Source: Shouchella lonarensis
Lineage (GTDB): Bacteria > Bacillota > Bacilli > Bacillales > Bacillaceae_D
Assembly: GCF_900096965.1 (NCBI RefSeq)
Contig: NZ_FMYM01000001.1
Span: forward strand, 248,001-312,000
Length of the DNA stretch: 64,000 nt
Direction: 5' to 3'
This document shows, piece by piece, positions 55,658 to 63,785 of this stretch (positions within the stretch are counted from its first letter, which is position 1; every line of letters starts with the position of its first letter). Both the position numbers and the translations under genes were made by a program. The notes beneath the pieces were generated by a model. That model saw only the letters and a program-made list of their open reading frames with translations. It searched no databases and was not told the DNA's origin.

Positions 55658-55864
55658 GTGAGCGATTTCATAAAGTATGGACTCATTGCAAGTGCGATCG
55701 TTGCACAAATTTCTTTCCTTTTATTATCCTTTGTGCAGCGATCTATTTCTTGGATGTTATTGATTCTTTATATCTTATTTCTAGTCGTGCTTATATTTTT
55801 GTTCATATGGGACAGATTGAAAGAGAAAAAGGAGGAGAAATACAATGATTATCGTGACTACTGA
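55658..55864 (+). CDS. yxlE: YxlE-like membrane protein
   Basis: A 68-residue protein with two hydrophobic helices and a charged tail (RLKEKKEEKYNDYRDY). Its size, topology and place after yxlD fit YxlE of the sigY operon. GTG 55658 follows GGAGGGGA. Its end overlaps the YbjQ gene by 20 nt. Confidence 0.7.
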   Translation: MSDFIKYGLIASAIVAQISFLLLSFVQRSISWMLLILYILFLVVLIFLFIWDRLKEKKEEKYNDYRDY

Positions 55865-56159
55865 TAGTGTGCCGAATCAACAAATCAAAGAGTTGAAAGG
55901 GTATGTGAAAGGGAATACGGTGCAAGCGAAACATGTCGGGCGTGATATTTTAGCCGGATTAAAAGGGATCGTTGGTGGTGAGATCAAGGATTATTCAGAT
56001 ATGATGACCGAAGCGCGTCAAATTGCGGTTGGACGTATGGTAGAGGATGCGAAGAAGAAAGGGGCGAATGCAATCGTTGCTTTTCGATTAGACACATCCT
56101 CAGTTATGGGCGGGGCTTCGGAAATCATTGCTTATGGAACAGCTGTCGTTGTGGAGTGA
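55845..56159 (+). CDS. YbjQ family (UPF0145) protein
   Basis: A 104-residue protein of the YbjQ family, with the conserved start VTTDSVPNQQIKELKGYVKGNTVQ and core GANAIVAFRLDTSSVMGGASEIIAYGTAVVVE. Members form compact pentamers and are annotated as heavy-metal-binding, without firm function. Here it is the last gene of the sigY operon, overlapping yxlE, in the place where B. subtilis has the yxlF-yxlG ABC transporter genes. Confidence 0.9.
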   Translation: MIIVTTDSVPNQQIKELKGYVKGNTVQAKHVGRDILAGLKGIVGGEIKDYSDMMTEARQIAVGRMVEDAKKKGANAIVAFRLDTSSVMGGASEIIAYGTAVVVE

Positions 56160-56463
56160 TGAGGGGCAATAAATCAATCATTACGGACACAGGAGTGAAG
56201 TAAATGAATTTGAATATGGCGGCGTTATGTTTAAACATGGATTTCTTCAGGGGTAGGACAGCTGACAGAAGGAGGAGAAGAGAGCAGTAGAGGTTGCTGC
56301 GTTAAAACGAAAAGAGTTGAGACAATAATGTGTTTAAAATAACGTTGGCTAATAAATTCGGCCAACGTTCTATTTTTGTCTTGCGTTCTAACTTTATAGA
56401 TAGTACTATGTATTTAGACCGGAGACATGTTAATTAACTCACTCTTGATTTGGAGGTTGAATT
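56160..56463. other. Intergenic region after the sigY operon
   Basis: No gene was recognised. A perfect terminator, AACGTTGGC/GCCAACGTT with TATTTTT, lies at about 56342-56377. Confidence 0.6.
56342..56377 (+). terminator. Intrinsic terminator of the sigY operon region
   Basis: AACGTTGGC pairs perfectly with GCCAACGTT around an 11-base loop, followed by CTATTTTT. Confidence 0.88.
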
Positions 56464-56946
56464 GTGTACGAATTCAAGAAAATTACATTAGAACAGCAGA
56501 AAGTCATCTCAAACCCAATTCGAGGGAGAATTGTTTACCTTTTGTACAAGAAAGCAATGACTGCCAAACAATTAGCGGATGAAATGGAGAAAAGCCCTGG
56601 GAATGTGCATTATCACGTGAAGAAATTGCACAAGCACGAAATCATTACATTGGTGGACGAAAAAATCGTGAATGGGATTGTTGAAAAATATTATCGAGCG
56701 CCTACGCGCTGGTTTGAAGTGGATGAAAAGGAGTTAGGGATGATGGATTCAAAAGAATTAGGAATGGAAGCGTACCTTTCGTTGACAGAAGAAGAAAAGT
56801 TACAGTTAAAGAATGATTTGACAAATTTACTGGATAAATATTTGTGTGTAGAACCGGAAAATGAAAATGAGGAGCGAACGTTTTATAAATTCCGCGCGCG
56901 GTTGTTTGAATTTAACGAAGAACAGGAAAAGGAATTGGAGACATGA
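56464..56946 (+). CDS. ArsR-like winged-helix transcriptional regulator
   Basis: A 160-residue regulator with a winged helix at residues 12-85 (ISNPIRGRIVYLLYKKAMTAKQLADEMEKSPGNVHYHVKKLHK) and an acidic C-terminal region. It starts with GTG 56464 behind TTTGGAGG. Its end overlaps the run-in of the downstream MFS gene, so they form one unit and it probably controls that transporter. Confidence 0.85.
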   Translation: MYEFKKITLEQQKVISNPIRGRIVYLLYKKAMTAKQLADEMEKSPGNVHYHVKKLHKHEIITLVDEKIVNGIVEKYYRAPTRWFEVDEKELGMMDSKELGMEAYLSLTEEEKLQLKNDLTNLLDKYLCVEPENENEERTFYKFRARLFEFNEEQEKELET

Positions 56947-56966
56947 GGATCAAAGGAGGACAAAAA

Positions 56967-58205
56967 ATGTTCACACGTAATTTCAACGTACTACTATCAG
57001 GTGTGTTTGTAAAAAGTTTTGGGATGGGGATTTATGCAGCAGCAGGGATGATGCTCGTCTTGTATTTAACAGGGAACCCTTTTTACTCAGGTGTCGCTTT
57101 TTTTGTGACAACTTTGCCAGGGGTTATAGGCTTTTTGATCTCCCCGTTTGCAAATTACGTTAATAAGAAATCAGCACTGATCATTTGTGAGATCATAAAA
57201 GCGGCGCTACTTTTTTCAGTTCCACTTTTGCATATGACAAATATGTTGTCCGTGTTCTATGTGATTGCGGTCATGTTTATTCTCTCACTTATTGCTCAGT
57301 TTACGTACCCAATTGATTCAACCCTTTTGCCAGGCATTGTCGGTGAAGAGAATATCGTGAGGGCCAACTCACTGGTGCAAATGATTCGTGAAAGCATGGA
57401 TGTCGTTTTCTTAGCGGTGGCGGGCTTTATTATCACGACGATCGGATCCGCTGAAGCCCTCATCATTACGGGTGCTTGCCATTTGCTAGCAGCCTGTGTG
57501 TATACACTGTATCGCCTTCCAAAAAAACAATTAAAGGATAAAAATCCTGCGCTCGTAATCTTGTTGAAGCAGTATGGACATGATTTGAAAGAAGGGCTGC
57601 TATATGTGCGACAAACGTTTTTGTTTCATATTGTCGTTAGCGCCTCATTCGTAAACTTTTTTGGTGGGGTACTGTTTGCGGCGCTTCCAGCATTTACATT
57701 GGCACAAGGTGGAACAGATGCGTTTTACGGTTATTACTTAATGGCGGGTGCTGCCGGCATGCTCATTGGTTCGCTTATTGCACCAAAGGTAAAAATGTTC
57801 AGGTACGGTCATTTAGTCATCATTTGCTGTTTCATTTCTGCCGGGGCGTGGGTCGGAGCAGGGCTGACGTCAGTCGCGGTTTCAATGCTTCTTTATGGCA
57901 TTGCTTTTATTGCAACAGGTGTGATCAACATTCTTCTTTTCTCGCTTATCCAACAAAAAGTAGAAACGACATTGATTGGTCGCGTAATAACCGTGATGAG
58001 TAGTGGTGCATCGTTATGTTTACCACTTGGTAGTTTGTTAGGTGGGGCAATTGCGGCGACATTCTCCCCTGCGCTTGCAATTGTGATTGGCGGAGGTGCG
58101 ATGGCCGTCTTTGCGTTATATTGGCTTGTTTTCCCGCGCTTACGCCGGTTAGCTGCGATTGATGATATTATATTAAAGCCAGCTGAGGTGGGGTCTGCGT
58201 CATGA
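56967..58205 (+). CDS. MFS transporter
   Basis: A 412-residue major facilitator with about 12 helices and the MFS_3-like pattern of drug exporters (conserved ARANSLVQMIRESMDVVFLA-like loop between helices 4 and 5). ATG 56967 follows AAAGGAGG; the ATG at 56943 overlaps the regulator stop and has no site. The pairing with an ArsR-like regulator suggests inducible export; substrate unknown. Confidence 0.85.
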   Translation: MFTRNFNVLLSGVFVKSFGMGIYAAAGMMLVLYLTGNPFYSGVAFFVTTLPGVIGFLISPFANYVNKKSALIICEIIKAALLFSVPLLHMTNMLSVFYVIAVMFILSLIAQFTYPIDSTLLPGIVGEENIVRANSLVQMIRESMDVVFLAVAGFIITTIGSAEALIITGACHLLAACVYTLYRLPKKQLKDKNPALVILLKQYGHDLKEGLLYVRQTFLFHIVVSASFVNFFGGVLFAALPAFTLAQGGTDAFYGYYLMAGAAGMLIGSLIAPKVKMFRYGHLVIICCFISAGAWVGAGLTSVAVSMLLYGIAFIATGVINILLFSLIQQKVETTLIGRVITVMSSGASLCLPLGSLLGGAIAATFSPALAIVIGGGAMAVFALYWLVFPRLRRLAAIDDIILKPAEVGSAS

Positions 58206-58258
58206 GGGAGTAAAAAGGATTGCGGTAGTGATGTAGGGTGATTTTAAATAGTAAATTG

Positions 58259-58288
58259 TTGTCGTTGCTCTTGGCGCTTTGCTATAAT
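58259..58288 (+). promoter_or_regulatory. Sigma-A promoter of the paired membrane protein genes
   Basis: TTGTCG (58259-58264), 18-bp spacer, perfect TATAAT (58283-58288). Confidence 0.65.
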
Positions 58289-58368
58289 TGAAGGGAAGGT
58301 TGGAGAGGGGGGACATTTTTTCAAGAACACCTATGACAATGAGAGAGAATAAAAGCGGGAGGTAAAAA

Positions 58369-58797
58369 ATGAATCATAAAAAACGTGCAGTAACACTAGT
58401 AACCATCCTATCCGCATTATTTTGTAGTGGCATCATTGTCGCAGGGTCACTTTCTTCAGCTGCGACTTCAGGCCCTACTACAAATCAATTTGGCGATGTG
58501 GGTATGTGGGTTGCTATCGGAATGATGCTTATACCCTATGTTATTTGTTTAGTGCCGTATGCTTTAGGTATTAATAGTATGAAATATGTGATGGCTGTTT
58601 GTAATGTAATCGGATTGATGATGGCATTGACGACAGTGGCTATGGTTCCTATAAGAATGATGACAACAAGCAACATGATTGCAGCAGGTGACATCGGCTT
58701 AATGGTTGTTGCAATGGGCCTCATGGCGACAAATATAATTTGGTTTGTCGTCGTTTTCAGACGTGAACCACACAAGGTTGAAAATTATCAAGTATGA
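58369..58797 (+). CDS. Four-helix membrane protein, paralogue 1 (DUF5391-like, tentative)
   Basis: A 142-residue protein with four membrane helices (about 10-30, 46-66, 73-96, 106-130). It is clearly paralogous to the next gene: both have K-R at the start, GxxGM before helix 2, LVPYALGINSMKYVMAVCNV or its counterpart, and TNIIWFVVVFR at the end. I associate this layout with DUF5391 but cannot confirm it. ATG 58369 follows GCGGGAGG. Confidence 0.6.
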   Translation: MNHKKRAVTLVTILSALFCSGIIVAGSLSSAATSGPTTNQFGDVGMWVAIGMMLIPYVICLVPYALGINSMKYVMAVCNVIGLMMALTTVAMVPIRMMTTSNMIAAGDIGLMVVAMGLMATNIIWFVVVFRREPHKVENYQV

Positions 58798-58830
58798 CAG
58801 CGATTTCTAAAAAGATGGGGGAGGAAAAAA

Positions 58831-59253
58831 GTGAATTCAAAACGAACGATCATAACGACAACCGTAATTTCAGCGCTATTGATGTGTGCGATTCTCATTT
58901 CAATTTCCCTTTCTCCTGATGCTGTATTAGGACCAAATGGACAAAGGTTCGGCAGCCCAGGTATGTTACTTTTACTTGGAAAGGTGATCCTTCTTTATAC
59001 CGTTTTGTTTGTTCCTTACATGTTGGGGCTAAAAGCGATGAAGTATGTGATGGCGATTTTTAATGTACTAGGGCTGTTTATCACGCTGCTTGTGGTAGGT
59101 GTCTTGCCTGTCGTTCAATTCTTCTCGACAAGTGACATTGTGACGCCGGCAACGATTAGTTTGATTATCTTTACAATAGCGTTTGTGTTAACGAACGTGA
59201 TTTGGTTTGTTGTTGCATTTAGAAAGCAGCGACAGTGTATTTCAGTATCATGA
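58831..59253 (+). CDS. Four-helix membrane protein, paralogue 2 (DUF5391-like, tentative)
   Basis: A 140-residue paralogue of the preceding gene, starting with GTG 58831 behind GGGGGAGG and 33 bp downstream of it. Shared blocks are VPYMLGLKAMKYVMAIFNVLGL and TNVIWFVVAFRK. The pair looks like an old tandem duplication in one operon, ended by the terminator at 59287. Function unknown. Confidence 0.6.
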   Translation: MNSKRTIITTTVISALLMCAILISISLSPDAVLGPNGQRFGSPGMLLLLGKVILLYTVLFVPYMLGLKAMKYVMAIFNVLGLFITLLVVGVLPVVQFFSTSDIVTPATISLIIFTIAFVLTNVIWFVVAFRKQRQCISVS

Positions 59254-59286
59254 TTGCCAGATAAAAATAAAAACATTTACGTAGCG

Positions 59287-59318
59287 AAGGGCGCTCGTTT
59301 TGCGCCCGTGTTTCTTTT
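59287..59318 (+). terminator. Intrinsic terminator
   Basis: GGGCGC pairs with GCGCCC around TCGTTTT, followed by GTGTTTCTTTT. Confidence 0.75.
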
Positions 59319-59437
59319 AAAATATACATTTTATGTGGAGGGATCGGCGCGATTATCACTGGACTCATCCCCCTTTTCGTGAGAGAATTGCAGCATATAA
59401 AAAACTCAAAGGCGTCAACATGAGGGAGACATGATTT

Positions 59438-60133
59438 ATGAACACACTCGTATTAGCAGCTGTTCATATTGATGAGGAGAAGCAATGGGGTCATTATGAA
59501 CCGTGGTTGAAAAAAGTATCGCCAGAACGGCAAGCACGTATCTTGCGGATGCGTCGACCGGCGGATCGCATTCGCTCGTTAGTGAGTGAGTTACTTGCCC
59601 GAAAATACATATCGGAAGCGCGGCATATACCGTTCTCTGAGATAGAATTTTTATCAAATGAATATGGAAAGCCGTTTGTTTCAGAAGCACTCTCCTTGTC
59701 ATTTAACCTATCGCACTCGGGGAATTGGGTGTTGTTTGCGCTCGATGAGACAACTGTTGGCGTGGATGTAGAACAGATTCATCCAGTAGAAGAGTTGAGT
59801 TTAGCGAAACGATTTTTTGATCCAGCAGAAGCTGCGCAATTAAGCGAGCTCTCTGAAAAACAACGTCAGGAGCGTTTCTTTCAGTTGTGGTCCTTAAAAG
59901 AGAGCTACATTAAATGGAAAGGGACGGGTCTGAGTACGCCACTTCACTCATTTCGTTTCATGAAAGAAAAGGGAGAATGGTCGTTTTCGAATGATCACGG
60001 CGATGAGTGCTTTTTTCATTCGATACGGTTGGATGACAGTCATTATATGGCGGTGTGTACATCAAAGCGCTACGATGCGATACCACAAGTGATAGTGTAT
60101 GAAGTAGAGGACTTTTTAACATCACTTTCGTAG
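59438..60133 (+). CDS. 4'-phosphopantetheinyl transferase, Sfp type
   Basis: Transfers phosphopantetheine from CoA to carrier proteins. The 231-residue two-lobed protein has the magnesium-site motif VGVDVEQIHPV (about residue 104-114) and the second signature WSLKESYIKWKGTGL (about 149-163). This length and pseudo-dimer layout is the Sfp group serving secondary-metabolite or fatty-acid carrier proteins, distinct from AcpS. No NRPS or PKS gene is in the window. Confidence 0.93.
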   Translation: MNTLVLAAVHIDEEKQWGHYEPWLKKVSPERQARILRMRRPADRIRSLVSELLARKYISEARHIPFSEIEFLSNEYGKPFVSEALSLSFNLSHSGNWVLFALDETTVGVDVEQIHPVEELSLAKRFFDPAEAAQLSELSEKQRQERFFQLWSLKESYIKWKGTGLSTPLHSFRFMKEKGEWSFSNDHGDECFFHSIRLDDSHYMAVCTSKRYDAIPQVIVYEVEDFLTSLS

Positions 60134-60337
60134 TAAATGAAATTGAAGAGGAGTGAAAAAAGATATCTGCAAGTTTACTATAGAAAATGACGGATAAGCA
60201 GGATTTTTGATGTTTTTGGCGAATAGATAGGATATGGGAGAAGCTTGCTTACGCTTGATTGGCAAATGATGGAGAGTGATGCGCTTCTTGAATGAAGTGT
60301 TGTACGATAAAGAAGGTGAGAAGGGAGAAAACTTTCC

Positions 60338-60742
60338 ATGAAACAAGAAATTAATTTAGAAATGGTGTTGCAAGCAGTGATGGAGTTGTCGGATCAGGTG
60401 GCAGCACAATCCAAACAGATGATGTTGTTGACGGAGAGAGTGGATGAGAATGGTAAACAAATCACCGCATTGACGGAGAGAGTGGATGAGAATGGTAAAC
60501 AAATCACCGCATTGACGGAGAGAGTGGATGAGAATGGTAAGCAAATCGCCTCATTAACCGAGAAAGTAGAAGACATGAACCAAACATTTACAGCTCGCTT
60601 CATGGATATGGAAGACCGGTTTGATCGCATGGAGGAGAAAATTGATCATGTGGATACGAAAATGATGTTCACACGCGATGAGATCTTGCAGACGAAAGCG
60701 GATCTTCTTATTGTGAAAAGGAAGTGTGGTCTTCTCGCGTAG
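60338..60742 (+). CDS. Coiled-coil protein with 14-residue repeats
   Basis: A 134-residue protein, nearly all coiled coil. Residues about 31-72 are three copies of LTERVDENGKQITA, with a degenerate fourth (LTEKVEDMNQTF); 14 residues equal two heptads. A C-terminal part (DMEDRFDRMEEKIDHVDTKM) continues the coil and ends in a basic KRKCGLLA. The ATG at 60338 follows GAGAAGGGAG. I do not recognise the family; partner and function are unknown. Copy number may vary by slippage. Confidence 0.65.
   Translation: MKQEINLEMVLQAVMELSDQVAAQSKQMMLLTERVDENGKQITALTERVDENGKQITALTERVDENGKQIASLTEKVEDMNQTFTARFMDMEDRFDRMEEKIDHVDTKMMFTRDEILQTKADLLIVKRKCGLLA
60428..60553 (+). repeat. Three 42-bp tandem repeats
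   Basis: Units at 60428-60469, 60470-60511 and 60512-60553; the first two are identical and the third differs at a few positions. In-frame with the coiled-coil gene. Confidence 0.9.
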
Positions 60743-61040
60743 TAAAAGACTCTGTCGAGAGGCAATCATTTCTAAAAAAGGAGCGTATCAGCCGTGAGAC
60801 AAAAGGGCGTCCGGCTTTACAAGTAAGTATTACAGGGTGATAAACAGCAAGTTATGATCAATATTTCCATAAAGTATACGATAGTTCATGTTATTTAATG
60901 ATGTAGGATCCATATCCAAGCGATAGCGTATGATGCGTTAGCGCTTATTTTATTTTCCTGCAAGACAATTTCTTTTGCCTCTATAGATGATACACGTTAA
61001 AATAAGAATAGATAGCGTTGGATCTAAGGGAGGCAATGTA
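60743..61040. other. Intergenic region before recX
   Basis: About 300 bp with no gene recognised. An imperfect inverted repeat AAGCGATAGCG/CGTTAGCGCTT (60919-60947) followed by TATTTTATTTT may act as a weak terminator. Confidence 0.5.
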
Positions 61041-61862
61041 ATGGCAATCATTGCGAAAATTACCGCGCAACAAAAACGACGCGGGCGCTATAATATTTTT
61101 TTACAAGAAGGATCAATAGAGTGTTATGCATTCAGCGTTACAGAAGACGTTTTAATTAAGTATGATTTAAAAAAAGGTCGTGAATTAGATGAAGACCATA
61201 TGCGGGCAGTACTCTCAGCGGAGGCTTACAAGCAAGCAGAACGATTAGCATTACGCTACTTATCATACCGAATGCGCTCAGAAAAAGAGTTATGTACATA
61301 TTTACAGCAAAAAGCTTGTGAAGCGACACATATTGAAGAGGTCGTTACTCGTTTTAAGCAAGAGAAGTGGCTCGATGATGTGGCGTTTGCGAAGGCGTTT
61401 GTCCAGACGAAGATAAACACAACATTAATCGGACCAAATAAATTGCGGCACGCATTAATGGAAAAAGGTGTTGCTGAAAGTGCCCAAGAAGTGGCGTTAG
61501 CCATCTATGATCGGACGCAGCAGAAGCAATGTGTGTCGGCGTGGTTAGAGAAGCGATTGGTGCAAACGACGAATGTGCGCGAGTCAAAGCAGATGCGCAA
61601 GCAAAAATGGACAAATCGCTTGCTTGCAAAAGGATTCACTTTTGAGCTAGTGCAAACGGTTTTAGAAGAAGTAACAAGTGAGGACGAGGCAAATGATTGG
61701 GCGTCTCTTTGTTATCAAGCAGAGAAAGTGACACGGACATATGCACGTCGTTTTGACGGTTTTACGCTACAGCAAAAAGTGAAACAAGCGTTGTACCGAA
61801 AAGGGTTTTCATTCAGTGAGATAGACCGATATATAGATGAAGAATGGCAGGAGAGAGGATAA
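61041..61862 (+). CDS. recX: RecA regulator RecX
   Basis: Modulates RecA filaments. The 273-residue protein consists of helical three-helix repeats; the family signature RYLSYRMRSEKELCTYLQQKA begins near residue 72. This is the long Bacillus form (about 260-270 residues). ATG 61041 follows AAGGGAGG; the frame upstream to 60987 lacks a site. Its TAA overlaps the yfhH ATG (TAATG). Confidence 0.92.
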   Translation: MAIIAKITAQQKRRGRYNIFLQEGSIECYAFSVTEDVLIKYDLKKGRELDEDHMRAVLSAEAYKQAERLALRYLSYRMRSEKELCTYLQQKACEATHIEEVVTRFKQEKWLDDVAFAKAFVQTKINTTLIGPNKLRHALMEKGVAESAQEVALAIYDRTQQKQCVSAWLEKRLVQTTNVRESKQMRKQKWTNRLLAKGFTFELVQTVLEEVTSEDEANDWASLCYQAEKVTRTYARRFDGFTLQQKVKQALYRKGFSFSEIDRYIDEEWQERG

Positions 61863-62185
61863 TGGATAAGCGTTTTAGTGAGATGGATGAACATGAGTTA
61901 AAGTTAGAGATTGCGATGTTGAATGAAAAGGCGAGAAAAGCAGAGCAGTTAGGTCACGCCAATGAGTACGCGGTGTATGAGCGTCGAAAAGCGATTGCAG
62001 AAACATATTTGCTTGACCCTGCAGCCTTTGAGCCGGGGTGTGCGTACGCCATGACAGATGGCACATCTTTTTTTGAAATATCATATATGAATGGACGTTT
62101 TGCATGGGGATACCGTTCTGGAGAGCGAGAACTTGTTGGTGTGCCGATTTCTTTACTAGCACACAAAATAACAGAAGAAAATTAA
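61862..62185 (+). CDS. yfhH: YfhH family (DUF1811) protein
   Basis: A 107-residue protein with an N-terminal helical hairpin (EHELKLEIAMLNEKARKAEQLGHANEYAVYERRKAIAE) and a C-terminal beta part (FEPGCAYAM ... ERELVGVPISLL), the YfhH layout; function unknown. ATG 61862 overlaps the recX stop. The order recX-yfhH followed by sspK and mutY is that of B. subtilis. Confidence 0.9.
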   Translation: MDKRFSEMDEHELKLEIAMLNEKARKAEQLGHANEYAVYERRKAIAETYLLDPAAFEPGCAYAMTDGTSFFEISYMNGRFAWGYRSGERELVGVPISLLAHKITEEN

Positions 62186-62229
62186 AGCCACCGCCACAGC
62201 GCCGGTGCATGTGGCGGTCACGATTCGTG

Positions 62230-62388
62230 CTAGTTACGTTTTCGCATTTCTGTCCCAAGCACGATGTTGTGTAGGCTTTGTTGGGTTTCCCCGTTTACTT
62301 GGTGGAAAGCACGCTTTGGGTTCGCGCGCGGTGACATGAACGGATCGCGATACAAATTGTGTTGCGCCTGGAAGTTCCCTTTCCCCAC
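62230..62388 (-). CDS. YpzG-like small protein
   Basis: A 52-residue ORF starting with GTG 62386-62388, behind GGGAGG on the minus strand (spacing 8). The sequence includes SPRANPKRAFHQVNGETQQS, where QVNGET is the recognisable YpzG-type core, and a basic end EMRKRN. It follows sspK on the same strand after 18 bp, so both may be one transcript. Function unknown; a spore association is inference from the neighbour. Confidence 0.65.
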   Translation of the reverse strand: MGKGNFQAQHNLYRDPFMSPRANPKRAFHQVNGETQQSLHNIVLGTEMRKRN

Positions 62389-62406
62389 ACGTCATTCCTC
62401 CCTCAA

Positions 62407-62562
62407 TTAAGGTGTCTTAAAATGGTTGGACGGATGTGCTCGTTCTTTGTGATGCGCATTAATTGAGCTATCAGCACGTTTTGTTAGGTGCCGATGTATT
62501 TGCTCAGCTTTTAATCCAGAAAACGAGATATGGTTAGGAAATCCTTTTGCTTTGTTTCGCAT
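62407..62562 (-). CDS. sspK: Small acid-soluble spore protein K
   Basis: A 51-residue ORF beginning MRNKAKGFPNHISFSGLKAE and continuing with TKRADSSINAHHKERA, the pattern of SspK. It starts at ATG 62560-62562 behind GGGAGG. SspK is a minor spore-core protein made in the forespore. Position between yfhH and the yfhP-mutY pair matches B. subtilis. It is too short for usual ORF cut-offs. Confidence 0.82.
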   Translation of the reverse strand: MRNKAKGFPNHISFSGLKAEQIHRHLTKRADSSINAHHKERAHPSNHFKTP

Positions 62563-62633
62563 GTAGGAACCTCCCTGTCTTACCGGCTTGTCTATAGTAT
62601 CGGCAAGCGTGGCTTGTTTGATCGGAGGGAATC

Positions 62634-63623
62634 CTACCCATCTTCGGGAGAAAAATTAAGTTTTTTTTGCAACGTTTTTTCTTTGTAGATCCATCCTGTA
62701 TAGGAGGTTGTTACTTGTAGCGAGTCATCAAGGTGTACGATGGCTATGAACGGATAGTGTCCTTTGCTACGGTAGCGCAAGTCAATAAAGCGTACTTCAT
62801 AACTGCCTTGATTCGTGTGGGAAATTTCCCATCGATACGTTGGTGAGAAAGATAAGAAAGCGGCCAAGTTTTTATCGGTGCGGGCAGCGTTCATAATTGG
62901 GTCGTCTGGGATTGGATCAAAGGTATAACTTTCAAAAAATGTGAGCTGTCTTTTGTATGATTCAGCAACGTACAGGCGCGTCTTTGTGCGAATAACTAAG
63001 TGCCAGCGACTTGGATGTAAGGAGGGCGAAACAAACACGTGCGTGGCATTTGGATGATGTATGCGTGCCCGACGAACGACGGTGTTTTTTTGCTTCATGC
63101 GCAAAACATAGTAACCAACTAAGCCAATATAAATGAGTAAAAATGTTGGACCTGGTGACACGCCAAGTATCCACAATAAAATGCCAACAGCGTGCGCACC
63201 GAATATGAATGGGTCAAAAATGTTAATGACGCCAAAGGCAATCCAACGATTTGAAAATGGTTTGAGTGCTTGGGTACCGTACGAATTAAAGACATCTACA
63301 CCAACGTGCAAAATAACAGAAATGAGAGCCCACAAAAAGATGGTTCCCATGTGAGCGGCTGGGAAAAACAACATCATGCCAGCTGTGATGAGAAATGGCC
63401 AAGTGATCACTGCGGGTAAGGAGTGTGTCATGCCACGGTGATGACGAATATATGTCGCATTATTGCGGAGTTTTAACACGGTATCAAAATCTGGTGCATT
63501 TGAAGCAATTAAAGTCGTTGCCATGATGGCCGATTGCATATAAGGAGAAGCTGCTATAGCTGGATCAAGTGTCGCAAGTCCAGCTAAGCCAACGCCCATG
63601 ACAACATGTGTCGATGTATCCAT
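62634..63623 (-). CDS. yfhP: Membrane-bound metal-dependent hydrolase, YfhP/YdjM type
   Basis: A 329-residue membrane protein of the DUF457 family. Metal-site residues are in MDTSTHVVMGVGLAGL, ASNAPDFDTVLKL, RHHRGMTHSLPA and HVGVDVFNSYGTQ; four to five helices in the first 190 residues precede a soluble C-terminal domain. ATG 63621-63623 follows AAAGAGGGTG; the 68-codon extension overlaps the mutY start. YfhP of B. subtilis represses yfhQ region genes (mutY side); divergence from mutY is conserved. Confidence 0.85.
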   Translation of the reverse strand: MDTSTHVVMGVGLAGLATLDPAIAASPYMQSAIMATTLIASNAPDFDTVLKLRNNATYIRHHRGMTHSLPAVITWPFLITAGMMLFFPAAHMGTIFLWALISVILHVGVDVFNSYGTQALKPFSNRWIAFGVINIFDPFIFGAHAVGILLWILGVSPGPTFLLIYIGLVGYYVLRMKQKNTVVRRARIHHPNATHVFVSPSLHPSRWHLVIRTKTRLYVAESYKRQLTFFESYTFDPIPDDPIMNAARTDKNLAAFLSFSPTYRWEISHTNQGSYEVRFIDLRYRSKGHYPFIAIVHLDDSLQVTTSYTGWIYKEKTLQKKLNFSPEDG

Positions 63624-63785
63624 GTTTGGGACACCCTCTTTCCAGAAGTCGGAGTTCAGCGAAAGAATGCAGAAGTTAGCTGGAGATGGACCTCTGTATT
63701 CCCAGGGTAATATGCTATAGTTATGTCCAGAAATATGTTGTTTCAAGCGATATAAACAAAAAATGGAGTACAAAAGTGAATTGTG

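Noticed and set aside
60428..60553. Regular 42-bp repeats as a possible CRISPR array
   Set aside because: The units are directly adjacent with no spacers and are in frame with a coiled-coil gene; no cas gene is present.
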